Positions 34,901 to 47,498 of a DNA stretch of 64,000 nt are shown here, piece after piece. Location of the stretch: the NCBI GenBank assembly GCA_019188255.1, contig JAETXT010000002.1, forward strand, positions 992,001 through 1,056,000, written 5' to 3'. The notes beneath the pieces were generated by a model that searched no databases, was not told the DNA's origin, and saw only the letters and a list, made by a program, of their open reading frames with translations. The position numbers and the translations under genes are program-made. Positions within the stretch are counted from its first letter, which is position 1. Each line of letters starts with the position of its first letter. This stretch comes from Verticillium longisporum (lineage: Eukaryota; Ascomycota; Sordariomycetes; Glomerellales; Plectosphaerellaceae).

Positions 34901-36900
34901 AAGCTAAATAGGGGTATAGCCTCTAAGTTCTTTATTATAGTATATAATTACTATATTATAGATCTACTACTATTTAGGGTTTAGTATATCGACGTCCTAT
35001 TATTAAAGAGGATCTAGCTATATTAAGTCGCCTATAAGGCGGGCTTTATTATATACTATCTTCTTAATAGGCTAGAAGTTAATATATACTTTAGAGTATC
35101 GACTAATATACTTAGTCTATGAGTATATAGTATCGATATCCCTATTACCTAGGAGCTCTAAGTCGTTAGCTTTAAGGGGGTAGTTAGGTAGTTCGCTAGC
35201 TAGTTTATACTATACTTTATATATAATGTATTTATCGACTTCCTTATCCTCGAATTTATTATAAAGCTTATCCTCTTAGAGCGGTTTAATAGAGTAATCG
35301 TAGTAATTATACTCGTATAGACTCTAGTAAAGTACTTAATAGAGGGTATAAGCTTAAGTATATATTTTATATTACTTACCCTTAAAGTCGAGGAGCACTA
35401 TATAATTATAGAAAGGATAGTATAGTATTATTTTAATATAGTAATAATCCTTATACTATTACTCGGGCTTATATTAAGGGAAGTAATTAAGTATATAGTA
35501 CTTAGTAAAAGGGAACTCGCACTAATATATTAGATCGTAGAGCGCGCTATTAACCTAGATAGTAAAAGAGAAGAACGATATATCTTCTATAATAGGGGTA
35601 TATTTAAAGTACTTCTAAAGGAGGCTCTATTAGAGCTATACCTAGCTTACTTTAATACGATAGATACGCTATAGGAGACGATAATCGATTATAAGTATAG
35701 TATAGGTGCTCTTAGTAAGAAGTAAGTTAAGTAGGAGGTAGTAGATCTCCTAAGTAAGCTAGTCGTATTTAGTAATAAGCTTATTTATTAGCTTAGTAGC
35801 TAGGGATTAAATAGGCTAGTAAGAGTTAATATAAGGGAGGATCTATTAAGTAAACTCCTTATATATAAACGTCTTAGTTTTAGCCTTACTATAATTCTTA
35901 GCAATATAATTAATAATAATATATATATTAGTATAGGGGGATATATCTATATTCGTATACTATTTAATAGAGATCGTAGAATTAAATTAATTAAGTAGAG
36001 GGTCGTTCCGCTTACTAGCGAAGATCTAATAACTAGGATTAAGCTCCTTTAATATAGTAGGGGTATTATGAGATATATAGGGGAAGTAGAAGCAATATTC
36101 TATAACGCCTATATAGGTATTCTTATATTAATAGTATACTTAATTGCATTTATACTACTATATATAATTAATAATAGTTAATAGCGAAGCGAAGTCGGTA
36201 GGGATAGTGCTAGAGATAGGATTAGAAGTAATAGATAGAGGGTTAAACTTAGCTTAGATATTAAAGACCTTACTAGGCTTAGGGTTAATAGTAGTAACGT
36301 AGATACCCTAGAACTAAGTAAAGAGGTAGTAGGATTTATCGGAAGCTATATTAATATTAGGGGTTCCTTCTATCTAGTATAGACTATAATAATAAATACT
36401 ACTATAGCCCTACTATTTATATCGATCCTAGTAATCGACGAAGTTAAACTTAGTAATTAGAATAATATCTCTAAATAGCTTAAAGTAGTAATAGAAATAT
36501 TAAACGATAATATAGGGGTTATTATATATATTATAGCGAGCTAGGGAAATGCGCTAGCCCTCGGGAAGGTTATCTAAATATCTAGGGAGGTACTATTTTA
36601 GTATTAGAATAGTATTAGAATAATTCCTAGGTAGCTAGCTTAGGGATAATTACTAGGCATTTACTAAGTAGTTAGGGGGTATCTAGGGGATAATTAGAGG
36701 GGATTAATTACTAAGTACTTAGCTATTTATATAATAATTAGAAGATAATTAAAGTATTAATATATCTTATAGAGATAATACTAATAATAGTTAATAGTAT
36801 TAAATATAAGGAATATAGCTAGAATACTAAGGGTATATATAATAGACTCGAAGTTATACCGTTTATTATTCTAGAATAGCCTAGTACTATATAGAGTATC

Positions 36901-37189
36901 TATTAAACTAATATTAGGGGATTACTTAGATTAGTAATTACTATATAGGATTTACTAATATAGTAATTATTAGGGCTAGGATTTATAGTTCTTAGGAGTA
37001 TATAATTTATAGCTTATATAATTAGTAAATTAAATAAGTATATCTAATTTATATAGATAATAGTAATTTAGAGAGAGAATATTAATAATTATTATAAATC
37101 TTATATTATTAACCCTATTTATTTAGAGCTCTTAAATATAGCTAAAATAATAAATTAAGGTTTATATAAATAATAAAGCCCTCTTAATA
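36901..37189 (+). repeat. 5' LTR
   Basis: 289 bp, aligned without gaps to the 3' LTR. Differences are almost all C/T and G/A, and this copy holds most of the T/A states, so it is the more heavily mutated one. Confidence 0.85.
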
Positions 37190-40100
37190 TTAATTAGTAT
37201 TATATTTAATATAATATAGAATAGCTAGAGCTAGAGAAATTAAGATCGATCCTATAAATAGTAAATTTACTATATATAAGCTTATCGATTATACTTTATA
37301 AGTAATTATAAGAGTACTATTTACTTTAAATATTTTAGGACTCTTATAAGAGCTTAATAATAGAGAAACCCTCTATTATATAATTTATAGGAGTACTATC
37401 TACTTTAAGTATTTTAGGACTCCTATACTTAAGATTACTACCTAGGCTATATTATTAGCTATTAACCGTAATAAATAAAGCTTTATAGAATAGTTAATTA
37501 GCTATAATAGAGCTTTAATAAAATTAACGATAATAAGCTCCTTAGATTATAATAATAGCTCTATAATAGAGCTAGAGAGCGCTAAAAAGATATAATAGGA
37601 GTTTAATAATATTCTAGAAGAATTTAATATATTATACTTAATATAGAAGGTTAAGAAGGGTCTCGATATTAACTTTATCGTTAATAGAGTAGAATTATAG
37701 TTCCCTAGATTACTAGATATAGTATCTATAGATCTTAAGAGTATTTAGATCTTTAAAGTAATAAGTATATATAGGATTATAAAGGGAGTTTACTTCTTAG
37801 AAGTATTTATCGAAGACTTCTAAAACTAGATTAAAGAGGACTTTAATTCCTATAATATAATAATTACTTAAGCGCTAAAAGTATATCTAATAGAGTATAG
37901 GATCCCTCTTCTAGGAGTAGTAAATATTAAAACGTTAAAGAGATTAATATTAATACTTTTATAAGAGGAAATACTTAATATAATAGAGTTAATTATTATT
38001 AATTAGGATTTAATATTCTAAAGAATAGAGGAATAAGGAGATTAATAGGATAATAAATAATAATTTATAGGGAATATTTAATTATCTTAAATCCGAAAAC
38101 TATAAATATAGAGGATAGATCCCTAATAGCCCCTAGTTCTAGGGTTATTTAATTAATAGAATAGATAATCTAGCTAATAAGAGATTATACTTTAATTATA
38201 AAGAAATAAGACTTTACTTCTAAATAGTATTTAGAACTTATTAGCTTAATATTATATTCTATTATTATATAAATTAGTAAATTTATTAATTAATAGAATT
38301 ATAATTAAGTAATTTATATTACTCTAAAATAAGGAGAATAATTATTCTAAGGAGATATATAATATCCTTAATAATAAAATATATATCTTTATAAACGTTT
38401 ACGAACTACTATAAATCCGCTATATATAGCTCTATATACTCTTCCTAAATATATTTTTAAAATATATATAAACTTTCTTCTTAGAATATATAAACTAGAA
38501 TATAGGACTCTATTAAATATATTTAATAATTAAATAATAATTCGATTTAGAGATTAATAGAATATAATATTATATAGATTAGAGCTTAATAATATTCTAT
38601 TCTATAATAATAGAAGCTAATAATATAGGAAAATTATAAATAGAAGTTCTCTAGATCTTTCTAGATAGGCTTTAATAGTATTAAAGAATACTTAACTTTA
38701 TATTTAAGGAAGAGATTTATCTCTATATAAATACTCTAAAGGTAGTTTAAAGTATTCTAGAGCTAAAGATTATATTAATAATACTAGAGCGATCTTTTAA
38801 TATTCTATCTATATAGTTTAAGAGTATATTAAAGGTAGAAGAGAATATTAGGATATTTAATTACTTCTATATTAATAGATATTATAGGAGTAGATATTAT
38901 TAAGCTAATAGAAGGGGAGATTATAGAGAATAGTTAATATATAGAATTAATAATTATTAATTATTTAGGATTTATAAATACTAAATATACTCTAAACTAG
39001 ATTATAAATTAATAAAGTATTCTTTTAAAGAATAATAATATTTAAAAGAATAATAGAAATATATATAGGAAATATATAAGGATTAATAGAAGGGATATTA
39101 TTAGTTTTTAATAATAATAGAACCTATTAAGAGCTCGGAATTAGATAATCCTATTTCTAATAAACTAAGAGTAGACGATATTTATAAATCTAATCCTAAG
39201 AGCGAATTAATAAATACTTATACTATATACTTCCTAGTAAATAAGTTATTCTAATATAGAATTAGGGGGAGGAATCTAAAAGCTAAAATAATAGCTCTAA
39301 TAGAATAGCTCTTTATTTAATATTAAATTAATAGTACTTCTATATAGTATAATACTATTCTTAATATAAATATAATATTAATTTCTATAATAGGAGCTTT
39401 ATAAATAAGGGCTTTAATAGCTTTAATATTAAGCTTAATAATTAATAAATAGGGAATAGGGGCTAGAATAAGATTTAGAATAGGAAATCCTATTTCTATA
39501 ATAGAGGAGATTATTATTCTAATATTAATTAGGAGAATTATATTCTATATCGTCCTAATAGATACTCTATTCCTACTTTATATTAAGGATATAAATAATC
39601 TTAGAATCTATTTAAATAATATTTATAATAAGCTAATAAAGTATATTAAGGAGCTCTAGGAGTATATACCTATTTTTTATAAATAGAGCTATTTATAATT
39701 CTTTCTAAATATAAAGGCCTATATTAGCTCTAGGATTATATATATAATAGGGATAGAGAGTAATAGAATAGCGTTTCTAATAGAAGTAGAGCTCTAATAT
39801 ATTTATAAATAGTTTAGTTATTTATTTATAGAGAAGCTATAGAACCTATTCCTAAGAATAGACTATAATATAAATCGGGATATTCTAGAGCTAATAAATT
39901 ACTTCTACTATTATTATTAGATTAAAAGGAAATCTTTATAATATTTTAAGTTTACTTTAAATTTAAATATTAACTTTAATTATAAGATTTTAATCGATAT
40001 TATATACTTAAATAGAAAGCCTATTCTTTATATAATCGATATAAATATAGGATTCTAATCTATAACTTTTATTCCTAATTTTATAGCTTATATAATATAG

Positions 40101-43100
40101 GAAGCCCTTAAGAGGTATTAATTAAATACCTATCTTAGGCTTCTAGACGTTGTAATTATTAATACTAGAACGAACTTTACCTCTATAGAGTTTAGGGTAA
40201 AGGTATACCTCCTAGGTATAATTTATTATTAGATCTTAATAGAGGCCTATTAATTAATTAATAAAGTTAAGAGCTTTTATAAGCCGATTTATAGAATATA
40301 TAAGATCTTAAAGGTAGAGTCTTATAATATAAGCCTAGAATTACTACTTTAGGGAATAGTAAAGGTAATAAACGATACTATTAAACTTAATAGATTAATA
40401 TTTATATTATTTATATTCGGAGTAATATCTAGGATTATTATTAATTTAGCGCTTACTATAACCTAAGTATAGTATATTAAAGTAATTAATAAAGTAATAA
40501 TATAGCTTTAATAAATAATTACTAAGTAGAAAGTTAATAATATTCTTAATATTTATAATAGACTAGATATTAAATAATTATTATCGAGATCGCTAGAGCT
40601 AGGAAGCGACGTTCTTATATTCTAAGAGTAGGAGAAATAGATTAATCCTTATAAGATTATATCGGTTTCTAATATAATAATTATAATCGAAATAGTTAAT
40701 AGCCTAATAGAGTTTAAAGGAATATATATTAAATTATATAATAGATTACTAGATTAATAGATTAAGGAGATAATAATAGTTTGAACTCTAAAGACCTTAG
40801 AACTATTTAAATATTTAGAGCTAATTCTATTATAATAATATAGTGGACCTAGGAAGTTAATAAATACTACGAATCTATTATAAATAGCTTTTATAGATTA
40901 TAAGAATAATACGATTAGGACTTTATAAATTAAGTATTAATTTATTATTAAAAGGGAATAATAGGGGTATAACCTAGCTATTTAATTATATAATAAAGAT
41001 AGAATAACGACCCCTAGGAAGCTATTTAAATAGTTTAACTAGGAGGAAATCGATTTACTCCTAATAGCTAGAGTAATTATATTAATTAGGAGATCTATAT
41101 TTCCTAGTATTAAGATCTTTAGATATTAGCTTATAAGAGAAGTAAAAGGCCTCCCTTAAGCTCTATATAAAAGATTAAGATTAATAGTTTAAAGATATAA
41201 TAACTAGGAGAAGATAACCCTATTAATATAATCGCTTACGATTATATACTATAGTTAATAATTAATCCTAGCGATTACCCTAATACTATAATAATATAGT
41301 TATTAATTAATACTCTATAATATTAATTAAGCCTATACTTAGAGCGCTATAGATCTCTTATATAACGTTCTCCTATATATTCCTAAGGAGCTATAATATA
41401 GATACCTAGAAGGAATCGTCTTCTATATTATAAAGCCGCTCTATAGTATTATAGAATTAGGTCTCTATTAGTTTATAACCTATTAATATTATTATAGAGA
41501 GCGCTTAAATGCCGTTCTAATAGGCTATAATCCGTATTTACTTCTAACTAGAGCTAGAGAGAGCTTTAGATTAATTAGAATATAGATTAACGATACCCTT
41601 AACTTCGGAGAGCTTATATTTATATAAAAGGAATAAATAGAGCTCGAAAGCACTAGCTTCTAAGTAAAGCTTACTTCTATCCTTAATATAAGATCTAATA
41701 GTATCTTTAATAACTATATTATTAAAATTAGAATTAAAGATCTTATAATTTAATAGAAAAGCTAAAGTAATTACTTAGAGCTAATAACCCTAAGGATAGC
41801 GAGCTTAGAATAGGAATATATTACCTAGAGAGCTTATAATATTTATATTACTTTAATCTATTAATTAGAAGTAGCCTTCGATTTCTCTATTATAGCCTAA
41901 GCTAAGAACCTATAAGAGGATAACTTTAAATAGCTTAATAAATATATATAATAGTAGATCGCTAATATAGACTATAGCTTAAATTATATATATTTAGATC
42001 TCTTAATAGCTTAACTTTATATATTTATTAATAGCTCCTTCGCTAATAATAAGGACTTTAATTTATAGATCGGATTTATTATCCTCTTAAGTAATAAATA
42101 TTCCTACGATTAAGAGAATACCTTTATAATATAGAGTAATATCTTCTATTAATAATCTATTAAATATAAATAGATTATATATTTAATTCTAGCTAATAAG
42201 ATCTATAGGATAGTTAATAGCTTCGATATAGCTTATATCCTTAAATAGATATTCTAAGAGATCTATAAATACTTAGAACTATTATTCCTATAGATAATTA
42301 TCTATATTAATAGCTATTTATTCTATTAATACTTTATTTAATTAAATATAATAATAGAGAAACGTTTAATAATAGATTTTATAATATTATAATAAAGCTA
42401 TAAAGAATATAAAGTTAATAAAATTTATTAGATTATTAGAAGCGATAACTCTATAGATTTAATAATTAAAGGAGTATTAAACTAAATACTAGAAGTACTA
42501 ATAAGCTCTAATAAAATTATAATTAGGATTAAAGGATAAATTAAATGTTAAGAAAAGAATAATTAAGGGGTAAAGGTAATTAATATTAATAAAAAATATA
42601 ATAAAGCTTAAAAACGAGTACCCTAGAAGTAAAAACGATAACCCTATAATTAGTAAAATAGTAAAATAATTATTCTATAAAGTAGACTAAGCCTCGGAAT
42701 CTAAAGAATCCGAGTTTAATTACTCTAACGAGTCCTATTAGAGGTAGTTAAAGAGCTATAGAGCTATAGCCCGCTTAGCTACTTTATAGTTAATATTATA
42801 AAGACTATTAAGGTCCTTATTAGAGTTATTACCCCCCTTCGCTTCCTCCTCCTTAGCGATCGTTAATATACCCTTTATAATAGTATACTATTTCTCTATA
42901 TTTTATATCCCCTATTAGCTAATTATATAATTAGATAATTAGGGAAATAATAGAGAAGAGAGCTTATTAGCTTATTATTCTTATCCTAAATAGCTAAAAA
43001 CTTTATAGCGGGCTTAAATGCTCTAATTAGATTATAGATAATAATTATTAAAGCTATAGATACTAGAAATAGAGATCGTAGAAGTTTATATTAATTTATA

Positions 43101-44149
43101 AGAATATTTAGAAATATATTTATATTAATAGGAACCCTTAGGCTCTAGATTATAATATATACTATTAATACTAGTTTTAGTTTACTTATTAATAAGATAA
43201 GACTTTAAGTACTTTAAATAGAGGACTTTATAAATATTACTATATATATATACTATATACTAGGATTAATAGCTCCTATAATTAATATTAACTATATTCT
43301 TATACTTAGCTACTCTCTTAATAGGAGGGGTAATAGGTATAAGGGCTTTACGCTTAAGAGGTATTATTGAGAGAGAGAGAGAGAGAAAGAGAAGGAGAAA
43401 GAGAATAATAAAAAGGGGGATTTATTAATTATCGAAGCTCTAAAATAGTAGATTAGGCTAATTAATCTTAAAAATAAAGAATCGTTATAGAGAAGAAGAA
43501 AAATAAAAGGAATAGAGTTATTATAACTTATTAATTAAATATATAGATCTATAGAGTATAGTATTTACTAAATTAGCTTAATAGGATCTATTAATTCTAT
43601 TTAAGTAATTTAATTCTATTATTCCTATTAAAGGTAGTTTAATTCTATTATTCCTATTAAAAAGCTAATAAAGGAGTAATAATAATTATTCTTCTACCCT
43701 CTATTAGTATATTAATAATTTAGAGACTTTAAGAGCCTATATCTAGCTATTATAAGAGTACTAGGTAATTAGCTATTATACTATTTAATTATTATTTATT
43801 TCCTTTATTAAAGGGTTTAAAAGCCTATTCCTATTATTTAATTATAATTTAATTTATTTCCTTAGAGAGCTATTTAATAGCTAGTTTAGCTAATCTATAG
43901 AGCTAGGGACTAAGGGATCTAGTACCTATAGGAATAATAGTATTAAGCTATATTTTTCCTTATTCTATCTATTATTCTCTTATTATTACTTATTTACTTA
44001 TTTATTTATTTATTTTATAGATTAAGATAATAGATCTAATATACTAGAGACTAGAGGATTATAAGCATATTAGAATAGCTATTAACCTAGGTAATAGAGC
44101 TTAATATTAATCCCTTAGGTAATCCTATCTATAAAGAAAAGATAGCTAG

Positions 44150-44438
44150 TATTAAACTAATATTAGGGGATTATTTAGGTTAGTAATTACTATATAGGAT
44201 TTACTAATATAGTAATTACTAGGGCTAGGATTTATAGCTCTTAGGAGTACGTAATTTATAGCTTACGTAATCGGTAAATTAGATAGGTATATCTAATTTA
44301 CGTAGGTAGTAGTAATTTAGAGAGATAGTATTAATAATTATTATAAGTCTTATATTACCTACCCTACCTATTTAGAGCTCTCAGGCATAGCTAAAGTAAT
44401 AAATTAGGGTTCGTATAAGCAGTAAAGCCCTCTTAATA
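44150..44438 (+). repeat. 3' LTR
   Basis: 289 bp partner of the 5' LTR. It keeps several CG dinucleotides (tacgta, atcggt) that are TA in the other copy. Confidence 0.85.
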
Positions 44439-44833
44439 ATATCGTTCTTTTTTCCTAAGGGGAGACCCCCTAGACCCCCCCTACCTATAGCGCCTAAAGC
44501 CTATAGCGCCTAAGGCCTATAGCGCCTCTATTTACTAAGGCGTATAGTGCTCCTTCCTCTATAGCCCTATATTACTACTTAGAGAGCTATTTTTTAGAGA
44601 AGCTAATATAGCTACCTATTATTAGCGCTATATTATCTACTAATTAAACTAGGTAGTAAAGAAGTACCTTTTATATTAATTAGTTAAAATACGTTTATAC
44701 TAAAAAAACTAATAAACGATAGGCTTAGGAATTAAAAGCGGGACTCGAAATTTATTACTTGAATTCTAATCGGAGCGACTCTACTTACTCTTTCCTTTCA
44801 GTCAATCCCGCGCTCCGCTTCGCTCCGCTTGGG

Positions 44834-45033
44834 ACAAGCCACACTGTTTCATCACATGGTTATCTCCAACCTGTCTAAGCTAGCTAACTCTATGCCTAGT
44901 AGTATTCCTCTTGTGCCAGGCTTCTTATCATCCCGCGATCTTCCAGAATAATCTTCCCATCAAATCTTGTTGCTCTATCTCCTGCATTTAACTCTTGTGT
45001 AACAATAAATCTCTCAAGCGGCCGTCCGTTCAT
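44834..45033. other. Right flank of the island, dac1-like 3' side
   Basis: Composition returns to normal within about 30 bp of 44810. It contains the 3' flank of the deacetylase gene and no separate gene. Confidence 0.5.
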
Positions 45034-46452
45034 CTACATTGGAGAAACTGGATCTCCCAAGCCTCCACGACGATACACCAGCGTACCGAACTTCCAAACC
45101 TCGTCAATGACGAGCTGCGTCGCCCCATCCTGCTTCTCTTCCGAGAAGACGACAAGGTCGGCGTCAGCCCCGGACTCGAGTGATCCTTTGGTATCCTGCA
45201 CCTCCAGCATCGCCGCCGGGGTCGAAGTCACCGACTTTAACGCCTTGGGAATAGTGGTACCGGACCACTTGAGGAAGTTATTGACGCACTCGATGAGGGT
45301 GATTGAACTGTTCCATCATGTTAGCCGTCCGGTCGCCTCAACAGAATTCGTGCTACTCACCTTCCAGCAATCGTGTCCGTCCCCTCCAGAAGTAGCGTAG
45401 GCCCAACCTTGATGATTCTGCTCTCCGCGTCGCCATTCGTCCACTGATAGGCGCCATCAGGCAGGCCCATCATGTGCATGGCATCCGTGACGAGAATGAA
45501 GCCATCTGGGTGCGTATTGAACGCAATGTTGACCGTGGTTGGGTGGAGATGGATACCATCGGCAATGATGCCAAAGTATGGCCTCTCGAGACTCTGCGAG
45601 GCTCCAAGCACGCCAAAGACGCCCGGGTTTCGGTGGTGCAGCGGACGCATCGCGTTGAAGAGGTGTGTGATCATTGTGACGCCCGCCGCTACCGCCGAAG
45701 AGGCCTCCTCATATGTGGCTTCTGTGTGTCCGATAGAGCAGATGATGCCCCGTTTTGTGAGTTCAGGGATGAACTTCATCATCTGGCCTTGTTCAGGGGC
45801 AATGGTAATCTTCTTTATGGGCAGAGGCGCGTCGCCCGCCGGGGTCAGGTTGAATGACCCGTAGCAGGCCTCGATGTCTTCAAATGTCTCTGCCACCTGC
45901 AGCACATTCTTGTTATGAATGCCCTTCTTGGAGGAGTTGAGAAACGGTCCTTCACAGTGCGCGCCGAGCGACTCTGCGCCATTCTCGTGGTGCCGGGAGT
46001 TGGAGGGCCCCAGATATGGGAGAACCTATACCACTTAGACATGTTCTTTCAAAGTATTGAACCGCTCTTACCGTCTGATACAGTTCAGGGTTCTGCGACG
46101 TAAGGGTAGGTGCGTAGGATGTCACTCCCGTCGCCACCAGCCTCTTGTTCACCTCCAGAACCTTTTTGCCATATTGGGCTGCGTCTTCAAGAAGCGTAGA
46201 AAAGTTGAAGCCGAAGCCACCGTTGAGCTGCACATCGATCAAGCCGGGCGAGAGGATGCGTCCGCCCAGATCGATAGATTTGTCCGGTACGGTGAGCTCA
46301 TCGAAGAAAGCAGCTTGGCTAGAAATGACTTTGCCTGTCTGAGAGCTCACCCAGAGGTCTTCTGTCACCAGTTCATCGCCCCTGACCAGGCGGCAGTTGG
46401 TGAACCTCGTGATGCCGCTTTGGGAGCGCGTCGGTGAGAGAGCGATAGGCAT
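45034..46452 (-). CDS. dac1: N-acetylglucosamine-6-phosphate deacetylase (NagA/DAC1-like)
   Basis: Removes acetate from GlcNAc-6-P to give GlcN-6-P; cytosolic metal hydrolase of the amidohydrolase superfamily. Exons 46452-46072, 46025-45361, 45307-45034; introns 46 and 53 bp. The start MPIALSPTRSQSGITRFTNC is preferred to an in-frame ATG 59 codons upstream. Motifs: LSPGLIDVQLNGGFGFNF, GAHCEGPFLN (metal Glu), SIGHTEATYEEASSAV (metal His), ITHLFNAMRPLHHRNPG, GIIADGIHLHPTTV and ILVTDAMHMMGLP (catalytic Asp). About 440 residues, normal for fungi. It is divergent from the nag3-like gene. The transposon island begins only 0.2 kb beyond its stop codon, so the cluster has been split between this gene and ron1. 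Confidence 0.93.
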
Positions 46453-47498
46453 AGTGTCGGATATGGTGATGCTTAGTGGGTTATGGGCTTCGTCTTCGGT
46501 TGTGTTGTCAAGGCCGTTTTGCCCGCCTGCTTTCTGGTGTTGGCTCCATACATACATGAAAAAGACAACGGCATATGGGCTGACGACTACTGATATGGGC
46601 TGGTGCTGGCTAGGGAATGTGGTCTCCAACGTGCCCGAGGCCGGATACCGGGAGGGGCGTGGGGTTGCATGCCGTCATCTGTGGTCCATGGAGTGACAGC
46701 TTGGTCGGGCTCGTGGCAACACTCGTGGCCACAGTAGCCTCCGCTTGGTGGCATGGCAGACGGCAGTGTTGGCCCGCATGTTCCGTCGGTCGTCCGCCAA
46801 GGTCACTGACAGCGATATCTCCAAGGGCCCGCAGGTACTGGAAGGTGCAGTGTGAGTGGAACCCATCCTTTGTCGAACACCATGGAGCAACAGAACGAAG
46901 GCTACCAGATGGCTGGATGGGGTCAAGAATGGACCCTTGACACTATCGGTTCGCGGGAAGCGTTACAGGGCTGTCTCGACAGAGTGACGATCCGATGGCG
47001 TGGGTGGACTTGCTGGAGCCAGCCTCAAGCAAACGTGGGCGGGTACGTGACGTCCAACAAAAAAGTCACTTGTATCTTCAGAAGGCTCCCTTGATTAAGC
47101 TTCTGTGGTCGCCCGCCTAGGGTAGCAGGTAGGTGGGTTGTGTGGGACTGGACGTGTTGGTATGGTCGTTGAGGGAAACCCACCGTCATGTAACGTCGCA
47201 CAACTGACCGAGGCGCCGTGGGACATTGGTCCTGTTATCGAAGGCTCGCCCCTGTCTCCAGCTTCCAGCGTCCATGACCACTGAGTTTACTCCCCAGGCT
47301 CCCCACGCCCACTAACAGATTACAGTGCCCTGGCTGCATATCGAGTACAGCGCACGTTCCAGGTCCCCTCCTGTGCAGACTGCACAGACCTTTTTACCCC
47401 GTTCCTTCCGTCAGAGAGGCCCTTTGTGTGTCCTCCAATCACTGGCTCAGCCGAGGCTCAGCCGGTTCACCGAGCTACACCGTGGGTTGCACGGGACT
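46453..47498. promoter_or_regulatory. Bidirectional promoter region of dac1-like and nag3-like genes
   Basis: One kb between two head-to-head cluster genes; it should hold shared control sites for GlcNAc induction. I cannot name a binding motif by eye. Confidence 0.45.

Larger units (their letters stand above)
36901..44438 (+). mobile_element. Full-length LTR retrotransposon, inactivated by RIP
   Basis: Two 289 bp direct repeats without indels (36901-37189 and 44150-44438) bound a 7.54 kb unit. Each begins TATTAA and ends TTAATA, as expected if TG..CA ends were RIP-mutated. The flanking 5 bp, gtatc on the left and atatc on the right, look like a target duplication with one G-to-A change. A purine tract (aaagaaaaga) before the right LTR supports plus orientation. 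All internal coding is destroyed, so gypsy or copia type cannot be told. Confidence 0.8.
31915..44833. mobile_element. RIP-saturated, AT-rich transposon island
   Basis: About 13 kb made mostly of TA steps, with CA and TG dinucleotides nearly absent over long stretches and no open frame of useful length. This is the pattern left by RIP (CpA to TpA on both strands). Microsatellites (CTA/TAC runs 32195-32275, GTA/TTA runs 33205-33300) and a 14 bp repeat (about 33437-33500) occur in the left part. The left end has cctaagcggagcga (31915-31928). The right end has its inverse with one mismatch (44820-44833, cccaagcggagcga on the minus strand). This suggests an older element of about 5.4 kb with inverted termini, into which the LTR element at 36901-44438 inserted. 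Confidence 0.8.
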
